Part shown: positions 46,780-58,500 of the stretch, piece by piece | How the letters are laid out: each line of letters starts with the position of its first letter | How positions within the stretch are numbered: the stretch's first letter is position 1 | Assembly (NCBI GenBank): GCA_944472155.2 | Contig: OX235271.1 | Coordinates: 126,818,969-126,882,968, forward strand | Length of the DNA: 64,000 nucleotides | DNA from: Trichobilharzia szidati | Lineage: Eukaryota; Platyhelminthes; Trematoda; Strigeidida; Schistosomatidae | Direction: 5' to 3' | The notes under the pieces: model-generated | What the model saw: the letters and a program-made list of their open reading frames with translations, nothing else | Database searches by the model: none | Told to the model about the DNA's origin: nothing | Position numbers and translations under genes: made by a program

Positions 46780-48265
46780 TCTTATATTACTAATTTGGAT
46801 TATGATGACATACACTGACCCAATTATAATATTCATACGTGAATGGCATCTAGATTTTAATATAAAATTGACGATCGAAAATTTACCACTTATATATATA
46901 TGAATGCAAAAGTAAGAAATAATTCGGTCGTCACTTTTTTGATAGAAAGTAATACCAGAAAAAATGAGCTAAAAATCACTTTACCTAAAAAGCCAGGAGT
47001 AGGCTGCTTTCATTCCAGTATTACACCAGAATCAGATAAAATAACAGGTTTGACGTTTCAATGCTTCCGCTCCTATACTCATATAAATTTTTCATACATT
47101 TATTCTCCTTTATGAATCTGAATTAAGCGAGAACAACAGTTTGTGCAGAATAAGATGGTACCATCATTTATTTCGTTGGCTTCTCGTCGTCCGCTTACAG
47201 CTTAAGCAAAACTACTATTAAAATTAGGTTGAGGAAAGCTTTAAAACACTTGCAAGTTTTACATAACACCAGTTGACAAGAGGTTCTAAACTTAATGAAC
47301 AGTGCTCAGAAAATTACACTTATATAGTTTTTACCCAGATGGTTCGAGTTTAAACAAAATCAGTGTACGTATACGATGGTGAAGGAGTTACGTAATAAAG
47401 ACGAGACGTACCTAAGATAAGGAGTAACTAGTAAACTGGTTAACAGTGCACTGAGTTCATCTCAAATCATAGAAACAAGCGACAAGCGAAACTACATCAT
47501 ATCCAAGGGAAGGTGAGATTAAAGCCAAAGAATCCGTAATCTAATGAAGAGAAGAATAAAGACACTCAGTTACCAGGTTGAGGAAACACTGATAAAGCTA
47601 TTAACAGTGAATAGCGAAACGTCAGTAAAAACAATATTGCTTTGTTTTTCATTCACTGGGAAATACAGAAAACCTTTATTATAATGATTATCATAAAACC
47701 AATGCCTAAGTTTTTTCAGGCTGAACTTGGTTTGGACATATATAATGCCTGAGTTACTTTTGCATTTTCTTGTGGGAACATACAAATCAACGTGTTTAAG
47801 GGTTTGTTTACTTATTTTTGGTTAGACTTTTATGTACAAGCCTTGTCTTTGTTAAGTATTCCTTGTTTTTACATTGTTTTACCTCTGTTAATTGATCTTA
47901 GGCTTATCTTCTTTGGTACTTACAGTTTGAATTTTAAAGGTATCAGTGATTGAGCAACATATAGATAATGACACACTAAGTATTTTTGAGATTTCTGTGG
48001 AAAGAAGAGATGGATTTTAGTTTTCTTACGGTAATCTTTCTCCTTCACTTTTATCAGTGAGTTTGCTTTAACTCTGTTTATTAAGAACCCTTCTGAAAAT
48101 GATAAGATTTTAAACAACACATTCTTTCCTCGTGCGTGTTTTCATAGGCTGTAAATATTCTGGTTTCACAGCCATTAGATTCACGAAATAGTAATCCAGA
48201 AATCTAAATCTTATGTGCATTATTTTCATTAACTTTTTGTCTCTCTTGTTTACATATCTCTACCT
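46780..48265. other. Intergenic between convergent SLC6 genes, nothing recognised
   Basis: AT-rich sequence between a SINE pair and the Penelope palindrome. Confidence 0.45.
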
Positions 48266-48269
48266 ACAT

Positions 48270-49670
48270 TTGGTTCCCTTGATAAATTCCGATAAAAAGA
48301 AAGGAAGACGAAATTTTCAGTATAAAATGATATCATTCTATTTCACAGGTTCTCATCAGCTACAGACTACCTGAAATTACAATGATTATATAGATGATAA
48401 TAATATACTTTAATTTTTGAGTGGTGGTAGAGAAGAGATACTATAAAAGTGACGCATCCGAAATGAAAGCATTACAATTTATAGTGTAAGTTTTCATCAT
48501 CAATTTATACGCTTTTAAAGTTGAAAAGATGGGGGAAGGGCAAGACAGAAAACAGAAAAAATCACTTAACAGAACAGTGTTAGCTTGTAGGTTCACACAG
48601 CAACTCAAAAAGAAAAGCGGTTACAGTTTATGAGATTAAGATTTGTTCAGTGAGTTGAGATCACTGAATTAGATGACTAATTAATGTAATCAAAATTCAG
48701 TTACCAAGGGAGTGAGAGGTTAATCACACTCTCTTTCTGTATACATAAATCTGGTTTAAATCGTTTGATTGTGATCGCTTCGGCAAATCGTAGTAAATTT
48801 GCTGTCCTTTGTTTATTTAATATTTTGAAGGACTTAGAAACCTCTACGAGATGTCCGGTATCAACAATATGTCTAGTAATTGCACTCTGAGAATGTTTGC
48901 TTCTTTTCAGGCACAGGTTTCTTGGAATATGTTCTCTCCTTTCAATGTACTTGCTCCCGCAAGTGCACGTAAATTCATAAACGCAGTTGGAGGTGACATC
49001 AGCAGGGTATTTATCCAGTTTTGAGTGGCTTATAGAAGAACAAGTTGCTGTATAATGTTATGAGTTTTGCTACCGGGAAGCTTCTTTTTATTGCACCTTT
49101 CAGTTTTTGTCAGTCTTTTCTGAACTTATTCCAAGAAACCTGTGCCTGAAAAGAAGCAAACATTCTCAGAGTGCAATTACTAGACATATTGTTGATACCG
49201 GACATCTCGTAGAGGTTTCTAAGTCCTTCAAAATATTAAATAAACAAAGGACAGCAAATTTACTACGATTTGCCGAAGCGATCACAATCAAACGATTAAA
49301 ACCAGACTTATGTATACAGAAAGAGAGTGTGATTAACCTCTCACTCCCTTGGTAACTGAATTTTGATTTTGATTACATTAATTAGTCATCTAATTCAGTG
49401 ATCTCAACTCACTGAACAAATCTTAATCTCATAAACTGTAACCGCTTTTGTTTTTTGAGTTGCTGTGTGAACCTACAAGCTAACACTGTTCTGTTAATTG
49501 ATTTTTTCTGTTTTCTGTCTTGCCCTTCCCCCATCTTTTCAACTTTAAAAGCGTATAAATTGATGATGAAAACTTACACTATAAATTGTAATGCTTTCAT
49601 TTTGGATGCGTCACTTTTATAGTATCTCTTCTCTACTACCACTCAAAAATTAAAGTATATTATTATCATG
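48270..49670. mobile_element. Penelope-like element as a large, nearly perfect palindrome
   Basis: Arms 48396-48935 and 49122-49667 (about 540 bp each) are inverted copies with very few differences, around a 186-base centre. Each arm encodes the end of the GIY-YIG domain, for example ITRHIVDTGHLVEVSKSFKI and LCIQKESVINLSLPW on the plus strand. The centre (minus) reads CVYEFTCTCGSKYIERREHI, with residues lost after the nuclease motif. It lies between the two convergent SLC6 genes. Confidence 0.85.
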
Positions 49671-49674
49671 TTGC

Positions 49675-51340
49675 CATATATTTCCTCTTTATGAGTAACC
49701 ATGTATCGTTAACTTCACTTAATGTCTGCTACGAATGATGATGGTTTCAATGGGTGTTTATTTCTCAAAAACACAGAAATACATCCGCTGCTACCCAAAT
49801 GATAAATATACCACACCTGTTCATTAATTATCCAATGTATGTCAAAATATACCTTTGATACAAATTATTATAAGAGTTGATCAGGAGAAAAATAATCTGA
49901 AAGTAAAATTGGTTTAAACGGCATTGTATGCATGTTCTACTTTTGCAAAATTCATAGAAATTGTAGTAATAGCAAAAATTTCTTATTCATGAGAATAAGG
50001 TGACAGCATTTACAATAAATGACTTTCATAAAATGACTTCAATGATTTCCAGTAATATAAATGAATATCAGCATTGAATGAGTAGTCGTTTTCTTACGGT
50101 ACATATATAATTGTTGAATGGAAAGTTAAATATGTATTACTTAAATGTATTCCCTTTCCTTAATTTTGTGGCGTGAGCTAATGATTAGATTTGTCAGTAC
50201 TATATAATAGGCGCTCATTGGCATAAAAACAAATAGTAGGGAGACAGATTTGATGTCAGAAAAAGGAAATAATACAGCGTTGTGGAGATACATGGGAGAC
50301 GTGAAAAGAACACAACATGAAGGAAGGAAGTAGCACAACACGGAAGATCTGTGCAAATAGTGATTTGAAGACAAGGTGTACATAATTTCGCTATACGGTG
50401 ATACCAAATTCCAAATAAACGTTCGTTTACCAAGACTTTCGTCTTCTACCGTTACAATTCCACAAAAGTAACACAAGAAAAGTAACTTCTATTCAAGTAG
50501 TGATGTAAAAATAATAGTCTCTCTATCTGAATGAACTCACTCCGTTATCAATGATTTTGCTGAAAGCTTACATAACTGCTTGTATAGCACACTCAAAATG
50601 TCAGAGTTTCAGTTAATCATTAGTTTAGAATTTTCTCAACACGAAATGATTTCCACAAACTGGTCCCTTGCATTATGCATTAAGTAATCTAAGTAGTTAG
50701 TCACTAATCACTTACTTAAATAAACATTTTATGAAGGCGATTGTATAACGAAATGCCTAATTTCGTAATACGCGGTTGAGAGAATCGTTCACCATTAGTG
50801 GAATAGTGAATTAATGACAGTAGAATGCAAAAAAACAATGATGACATATTGTAGGGAAGGAAATTTGATGTGTTTTAGTTTGGTTAGAAAATAATGACTG
50901 AAGAAGGCAGAGAAATTGAATAAAAGTCTGAGTTCATGTATAGCCTTAGACTGTAATGAATAATAATGAAATCCTTTAACTATCAAGTATAAACTGTAAC
51001 AAGACGGCACAGGAGAATATTTAATGGGTAACTTACTTTCTGACAAAAACACATTTGTAAAGTCAGAATCCTTGTAATAAAAAAATACCTTATCATGATT
51101 GTTGTCTTGTGGTTACTAGTCGTCATGGTTACCTAGTTGTTCACTTAGTGATGTTATCTTGTTAAGCCTTCATACACTATTGTAGTTGACTGAGCCCTCT
51201 CAATAAACAGTTAATGAATTTTTGTAGCATTTTATAAGCAAAACATTAGGCTTTTTAGGTTGAATGGAGATGGAGGTGGTGAACACCAGCTTTGCTATTA
51301 TTGTAACTTCTGCATTTCTGTTAACATGCTGCAAGTGGTA
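49675..51340. other. Intergenic between convergent SLC6 genes, nothing recognised
   Basis: The minus frame at 50141-50476 (111 codons) has no homology that I recognise and overlaps another open frame. Confidence 0.4.
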
Positions 51341-51344
51341 TTCA

Positions 51345-51975
51345 CTTGCGACTTCTACGCAAGTATATTACTCAAGAGCATTGTCTCAACTACAGGAGGA
51401 ACGGACGAGGATGGCAAATCGAGAATCGGGAAGGCGAGGAACACATTCATCAACCTGAAACCAATCTGGAAATCTTCGTCACTCAGCATCAACAACAAAA
51501 TTCGAATTTTCAATACAAACGTCAAGTCGGTCAGTTCTTCTATACGGATCAGAAACTTGGCCAGTGTGTCACAAAGAATATTTCCAACAGCCTGTTGCAG
51601 ACCTTTATCAACAACTGTCTTCGTTCTATACTGAAGATCAGATGACCGGAAAGAATCACAAACAAGAAACTATGGGAACAAGCAAAACAAGAACCAATCG
51701 CCCAACAAATATTCAGGAGAAAGTGGAGATGGATTGGACACTCGCTGAGGAGGCCGTTGGGTGACATTGCGCGTCAGGCCCTCGAGTGGAACCCGAAAGG
51801 GAAGCGGCGAGTGGTTCGTCGGTGCAAGGGTGACATGGAGGAGATCGTGTGAAGAGGAGCTGAAACAGTATGGACTAACATGGATGCAGATGAAAAGTAC
51901 AGCAGAAGACAGAAGCAAGTGGATGCGTGCAGTTGAAGTTCTATGTTCCACTAGGAACCCAAAGGGACAATAAAA
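51345..51975 (+). mobile_element. RTE LINE, best-preserved 3' end
   Basis: With frameshifts it reads RIGKARNTFINLKPIWKSSS, KIRIFNTNVKS, then LWEQAKQEPIAQQIFRRKWR, GHSLRRPLGDIARQ and W-R-R. The tail is TTCTATGTTCCACTAGGAAC followed by a short A-rich run. Confidence 0.75.
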
Positions 51976-52389
51976 AATGAAAATAAATATTACTCACGAA
52001 GATAAACTGACAAGAGTCCCTGAAATATTACTGGTGAATATCTGCACAAATCTATAAATCTACATACAGTGGAAGATGAATTACGGTGCTAGTTTTTATT
52101 ACCGGTTTGGTCGGGAAAATCTCTGGAACAAACAGAAATAAAATATTCGTGGTCTGAAGAGTTTAATTCAAAATGAACAAGAATAGTAAATGATTCCCAC
52201 CATTCTGACAATTCCCCTTTAAATTTTTTTAGAACACAACTTTTATTTATTGAAAAAATAATCTTCTATGAATAGATGTAAATAGTAGTCATAATCCCTT
52301 TGGTAAATACATTAGCATTCTAAATGGTGCAGTGAGTATAACAAAAATTATGGTGAATAAAATATTCAAATGTTAAGTTTTGTTGTACG

Positions 52390-52527
52390 TTAAACATCAC
52401 TTAAGTTTACACAAGCGTCTAAGTCATAGGGATTATTTCCAAATTTTTGTGCAATTGGAAATATTGACCATTTTCGCCAAAGTGCCAGTGCATTTAGTAC
52501 AAGCAATGTAGTTAACAGAACAGCCCA
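52390..52527 (-). CDS. Minus-strand SLC6 terminal exon (TM12 and C-tail)
   Basis: From TTTCAG| it reads WAVLLTTLLVLNALALWRKW, then a tail shorter than that of the plus-strand paralogue, ending in TAA at 52392-52390. Possible AATAAA signals on this strand lie near 52242-52251. Confidence 0.82.
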   Translation of the reverse strand, partial: WAVLLTTLLVLNALALWRKWSIFPIAQKFGNNPYDLDACVNLSDV

Positions 52528-55500
52528 CTGAAATGAACAAAAATAAAATCACATTTAGTTTATTTGTCTGTTTGTTAGTAATAATCAATTTGAGAAAGTT
52601 GCATGAATTGTACTTACAGTTTGTTTGTTTTTATGTCTAATTGCTTGTCTAGAAAGAAATAGACTTTTGTAGATACTGTCAAAATGATAAGTATAGTACA
52701 ACATTCATCAAAATATTATTAAATTTGAATATTTACATTAAGTATTGAAGTAAATGATATGTACGTGATGTCAATTATTTAGAAAACATGTAAATTGACT
52801 TACCTCAATGAGTAAGGTAGTGACAGATTTATACGTAAGCATGTACCAGTGAGGATCATTCGCAGTCATATCGTACATCCACCAAATGATCAGAATTACT
52901 CCTTGGCATGGTACGAGAATTCTAATTTTGAGTAAAAGAAAAATAAACAGAAGTCACTATAATTGTTACTAACTTGAGAGAAGTAATAAAAGGTTTAAGT
53001 AACTACAGCAACTTGCTCCAATTTAAAAGCCACCATCCTACTGGTTGACTGTTCAGTGGGGGCTGCCTAGTAACTTGAATATTCTGGAGAGGCCCAAACC
53101 AAGGAGAAACAGCTGTCAAGTGCTCAATGGCTTTTAAAGACTGTGTAAGTGATATCTTTTCCTGATGAGATCTTCCTTGAAATCAGTCATATCTCTACAC
53201 CCCAACTGCAGACAAATTTTTCAGTCTACTGTTCTTATATTTTACACAAAAGTGTCATAAAAAGCTCATATATATACAATACACTTTAAAGGATTTTTCA
53301 CCTTTTTCTTCAAAATATGGTAACTATGTTGGTCGAGAATGAAGCTTTTAATCATTATGAATGAAGCAATAACTGAAATTAGGAGCAAAAAGTTCATCGA
53401 AGAGTCTCTTTTCGATGAATTCATTCACTTAGCTATACAGCTGCATTCATATTATATATGTAATTATTTTGTGTGTGTACATTAGGATTGTCAAACAGAA
53501 ATAAAAATTAGTTAGGGTTATTGTTCACGTCATCAAAATGTTTCAAAAATGTGATGAATAATCAAATTGTAACTAGGAGGGTGAAGATTGGTAAGTATTG
53601 ACAAGCTTGCTTAGTATGAAAGACACCCCAAAAACAGGATGTGAATCAAAGAGCATGCAGACAAGTGTCAAAAATAAATTATGTAACAGGTAGAAAGATT
53701 AAGTAAAGAGTTGGTTAAAAAGATATTTCCAAGAGTCATGCAAAAACTCAAAAGAAAACAAACATTATTCACAAAGTAGTATAACTTGGAATTATACCCA
53801 AGGTAGAAGGATAGGGTGGAGAAGTTTCTTCTGTGTACATAAATCAGGGTTTTCTATCCGGATCGCTAAGGTCTCGGCAATGCAAAGTATAAAGAAGCTT
53901 ACTGTTTTCAGGAGGCTTCTTTTGACTTTGTAGATGACTCTGAATGAATTCTCCTTACATAGTGAGTGATCAGTGTTGAGTTTTTGTTCACTTATAGCAC
54001 TCCTTATTGATCCGATGTTCCCTTTTCGTGGCCAAGTGTGATAATGTTCTTTAACTCTTTCATTTTTGTTTGACAATCTTAATGTACACACACACACACA
54101 AAATAATTAATTGTAAATGCGAGTGTACAGCTACGCGAATGAATTCGTCGAAAAGAGACTCTTCGCTGAACTTCTTGTTCTTATATTCATGTATGGATGG
54201 ATATTTTCCGTGAATAACTAAATTATTAGAATTCTTACCCACTAAGAATCGAAGAAATCATTTGGCTGCATAGTCGCTTGTCTACAACAATGCGCACGAT
54301 TTCCATTCGTGGTAAAATATGATAATATAGTGAATACGTTTTAATTCCTGAATTTTGCTTCAACTAGAATTTATCATGAAATAAATTTTCATCTGCACAT
54401 TACAGATTCACTGTCTGCTTTATCACTGTAGAGACTAGTTAACTTCATGAATATAGGTGACGTTATCACTAACTAACCTCTGGAAAACACGGAGCACACA
54501 AACACATTTAAAAAGTTATTTAAAGACTATGTGTCCATTCCTCTTTATAATCAAATATAATTTAACTGATAAGTAGATGTTTTACAAATGTCAGAGAGAA
54601 ATTTAGTGCGACCCTTAAGGCACACATTAATCCAAATTATTACTTTGGAATATGAAGCCGAGAAGTTATCAAAGTAGTTACTGACTGTCTAAACAATGAA
54701 TGCTTTTGCATACGCATAAAAGATGATTGGATTTTCAACTATTAAATAGGAGACAGAGAAATGCGACACTTCAGAATAATAATTTTTGTACTACCAATAC
54801 AAACTTTGGAAATTTTCCAATTTATACCTTGAACTCACGTTATGAAAAATACCCATACTTTAGGCAAATTCCAGTCACCTATACCAAATTCATTGACTAT
54901 GTGACGTCTGTATTTCATAGGACCATACTTAATGACCAGTGATGCCATTAGTATACCGGATACCAAGAGTCCAAAGCCCCAAACATCATCCTTCAAAAAA
55001 AATTAAACATTGAACAAATATAGTAAAACATTATATGTGAGCAGTAAAGGCAGATATGACGCAAATACGCACAGGTATAATAGGAGTGATTCAACACATG
55101 TTCCAGACATCTGGAAAATTCTACTATCCACACGACAAATAGGAAAGAATAAAGAAAACTATCAAACGAAAGTTTCGAAGTTGTGTAATTATAATTGATA
55201 CGACTATAAACAATAATGAATCGTGTTCGAAACGTCATCCAGTAAATAATACTGTTTCACTGTGTGATATATCTAATAAACAAATTAATATGGAATTACA
55301 GTCAGAAATTCTAAACATTCCACCTTATGAATCATGTCACGAAGTATCTCTATTAGTCGTAAAAATATATGCCAACTTGGGGAAGTTACGATGCTAAGCA
55401 ATTTTCATTACCACACCTTTACGGAAATGACAAGTGGTACTGAATCAATCTAAGTTTCATTATGCCAAATATGCACAGATCTTACTCCAACTAATAAAGT

Positions 55501-58500
55501 AATAAACTGATAACTGAACTCAATGCATTTTTCTCGAAGTCAATGAACACTAAAACATTTATTAGGAAACAATAATTACATCAGACAGATCCGTGATTTC
55601 TAAACTTAAAAGTGTGAATTCATCTGCATTAGGCAGAGAAATCAGTTGATTCGTCGCAAAATTTTGTGCTACTATCACTTTATGTTTAGGAATCTGTACA
55701 ATGTCTGCATTTCACATAAGAAACACGTCATCTTTTGTCCACATCAGAAATCCAGTGAGAAAAGTTAAAAGCCTTATTCTGAGAATGGTAACATAAACGA
55801 CTGATGAGTAATTTTGTTGTTACCACTTTTTTTGTGTCCTATGAATCCCACGGTTTAATTGTGAAGCTTTTACTATCTTTCTTGTTATCATCTTCAGAAC
55901 TAACTTCAGGATGAAGTAAAACTCATTTAAATGGTTCATTATTAAGCTATTCAGGAATTATATACACTTTCATGGTTTACTGCGGTACACTCTGAAAAAT
56001 AATCACTGTAGCCTTTCCTTTTCAAAGGACTTGAAGCACAACAAACAAACATCTTTGATGCAGCTTTCCCCGTAGAAAGTCTATACATCTTTCACTACAT
56101 CTAGACGTCTATAGATTTGCTTCCACCAAACAATCTGAGTTAAATGAAAAACTAACTTACTTGATTTGTTAAAACCTTGATGTTAAGAGCAGATAGAAGA
56201 CCAACTGAAATATTCGCCGTCAATGCGACCGCAACAGATATTTTATGGTTTACTATCAGATTAATAGAATAGAACGAAAGTGATAAATTTACAACGGTTT
56301 GTTTTATAATAAGTAAGAGCTAAGTGATTTTATTACTACCTGTAAATCTTTATTAGTCTAATACGAATACACAACTAACTGCCTAGAATGTCATAGAAGT
56401 TCTCCACTCTCTGGTTTTAACTATAAATGTGGTGAAATGTTCTACATTAAGTGGCTTTTAAAATATTTGCTGTTAGACTTTTGCCTAGATCCCTTCCGAA
56501 GTCTGTGAAATTATCAGAGAGATTTGAACCATACGTCTATTTCAAGATCATTAAGGTATGCACATCCCAACTGCCAACATTTCAGTCATTCTTGTGTATC
56601 CTAAACCCTCTCAAGAACTTCGTGGTTCACGGACTAAGAGTATGTCCTTAACCGTTCATTAAATACGTCTGATATTGTGATACCACTGACGAAAATGCAA
56701 TTTTTTTATATCTGCAGGTATTTTGGAATACTGAATTTCATCCAAGTGAAAAATTTGATTCATTATGCCTTGATTTTAGATCATTTCACAAACAGTAAAA
56801 ACTTCCCAACTGTCTTCTCATCATGAAAGAATATTTTTACCTGGGTGTTATACGATTTTTGATGAAGATATTTAACCAACAAAACCAAGCACCAGTCACC
56901 ATTAACCGAAGAAATCTGAAGGAAGTCGCTACCACTACTTACCTGGACAGCGTCGTTTCTGCTACAGGCGGAACAGATGAGGGTGTCAGAGACAGGATCA
57001 GAACAGTGGCACCACTCAGTATGAGGAACAATGCCCAGACCCCCAACAGTAACGTCACCTCAGTCAGTATTACAGTTTGGTTCAGAGACTTGACCTGTAT
57101 ATCACCAAAAGCATTCCCAAGAGGCCGCAAACTTTTATCAACAGCTACCTTCCCTGGCTCGATAGTGAAGATGAGATGGATGGAAAGGATTAGCCGCAAG
57201 GAACTTTGACAACTAGCGAACCAGGAATCTATCACCCAAAAATTTTCAGAAGAAGGTGGAAGTGAAATGGACAGACGCTGAGATTGTTTAGTGACATTAC
57301 ACGCCAGGCCGTCGAGTGGAATTTGGATGGAAAACATATTGACATGGAGAAGGTCATGTTGTGGGCGGGGCTGAATGAAAGCTTATGAGTAGTCAGGGTG
57401 CCAGCTTAAAAAGATTGCAGAGAACAGGGCGAAATGGATGTGTGTTGCTGAAGGCCTGTGTTTCTTTCCGAATCCATGAGAATAATAATAATACGATTTT
57501 CTTACAGTTGTCTTCTCTTATTAGCTCATACTTATTTTTATTGTTCAAATGAACGCACATTTCTACGATAATTCAAAGATGTCCTATAAATAACGAAATA
57601 TAAACTGCATCCAAGTAGTTGTGAACTTAAAAAACTGAAATTTGCCACTGTTACTTACAGTAACATTCCATGTCAAGTACTTGTGAAGTAAAAATGCTAA
57701 TTACTTATGTACAGTTCATAGCGTAAACGTTAAAGTAGAACAAATTCATGGATTTTAGAGATTCCTTTCCCTGCTGCATACCCTGAGATTAAGAATCCAA
57801 TTTTCATAACTACATATATCTCTGTGCTTAAAAGCTGTCAGGTCTTGAATGATTTTCAGATGCTTACTTCATTTAAACTATGAAACAGGTTATATTACTT
57901 TAATGTAGTGGATGAATAGGTTTAATTTATTGTCAGATTCAGTACTTTAAAGATGACTAACTCTCATAGCGATGAATAAAGGTGTTTGGTACCGTAGTTT
58001 TTATGTTTTTCTCAGAAATACTTCATTTTTTGGCTTATCACACACATAACCAAGCAGATTATATTTAAATATGACGCCTACATAAGATTCATATTGCCAA
58101 CCTGTTAAATACCTTTTTGTAAAGCACTTTTAAATTCCTGTGGTTATAATGTTTTTGAGTAAGGAACACCATAGCTATGGCATAGACAGTATTTGCAAAA
58201 CAGTCACGTATGACTGCTTAAAAAGACAGAAGATACTCCGGTCGCTGAAGTAAACATCATATCTTTTTGAATAAGTCAATACGAATTAAGGGTAAATGAT
58301 TATTTAGCCTTATATTTCTTATTGGTGTAATTACATCTCACCATCAATGAGATGCCACTAGACTGACCTGTGTTACTTGGTGTTTTGTATTTTATCGACC
58401 ACCTAATGCGTATCTTAACTAGTATGTTTTGACGATAGCTTTTGGAATGAAATGCGTGCCTATCATTTTTTCCATCAAGGCGAAACACAGTGGATATTTC

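Noticed and set aside
48345..48385. CTGATGAG ... GAAA on the minus strand as an active hammerhead
   Set aside because: The segment between the two core strands does not form stem II, so I keep it only as a hint within the Penelope element.
50141..50476. 111-codon minus-strand frame between the SLC6 genes
   Set aside because: No recognised motif, no splice context, and it overlaps another open frame of similar length.
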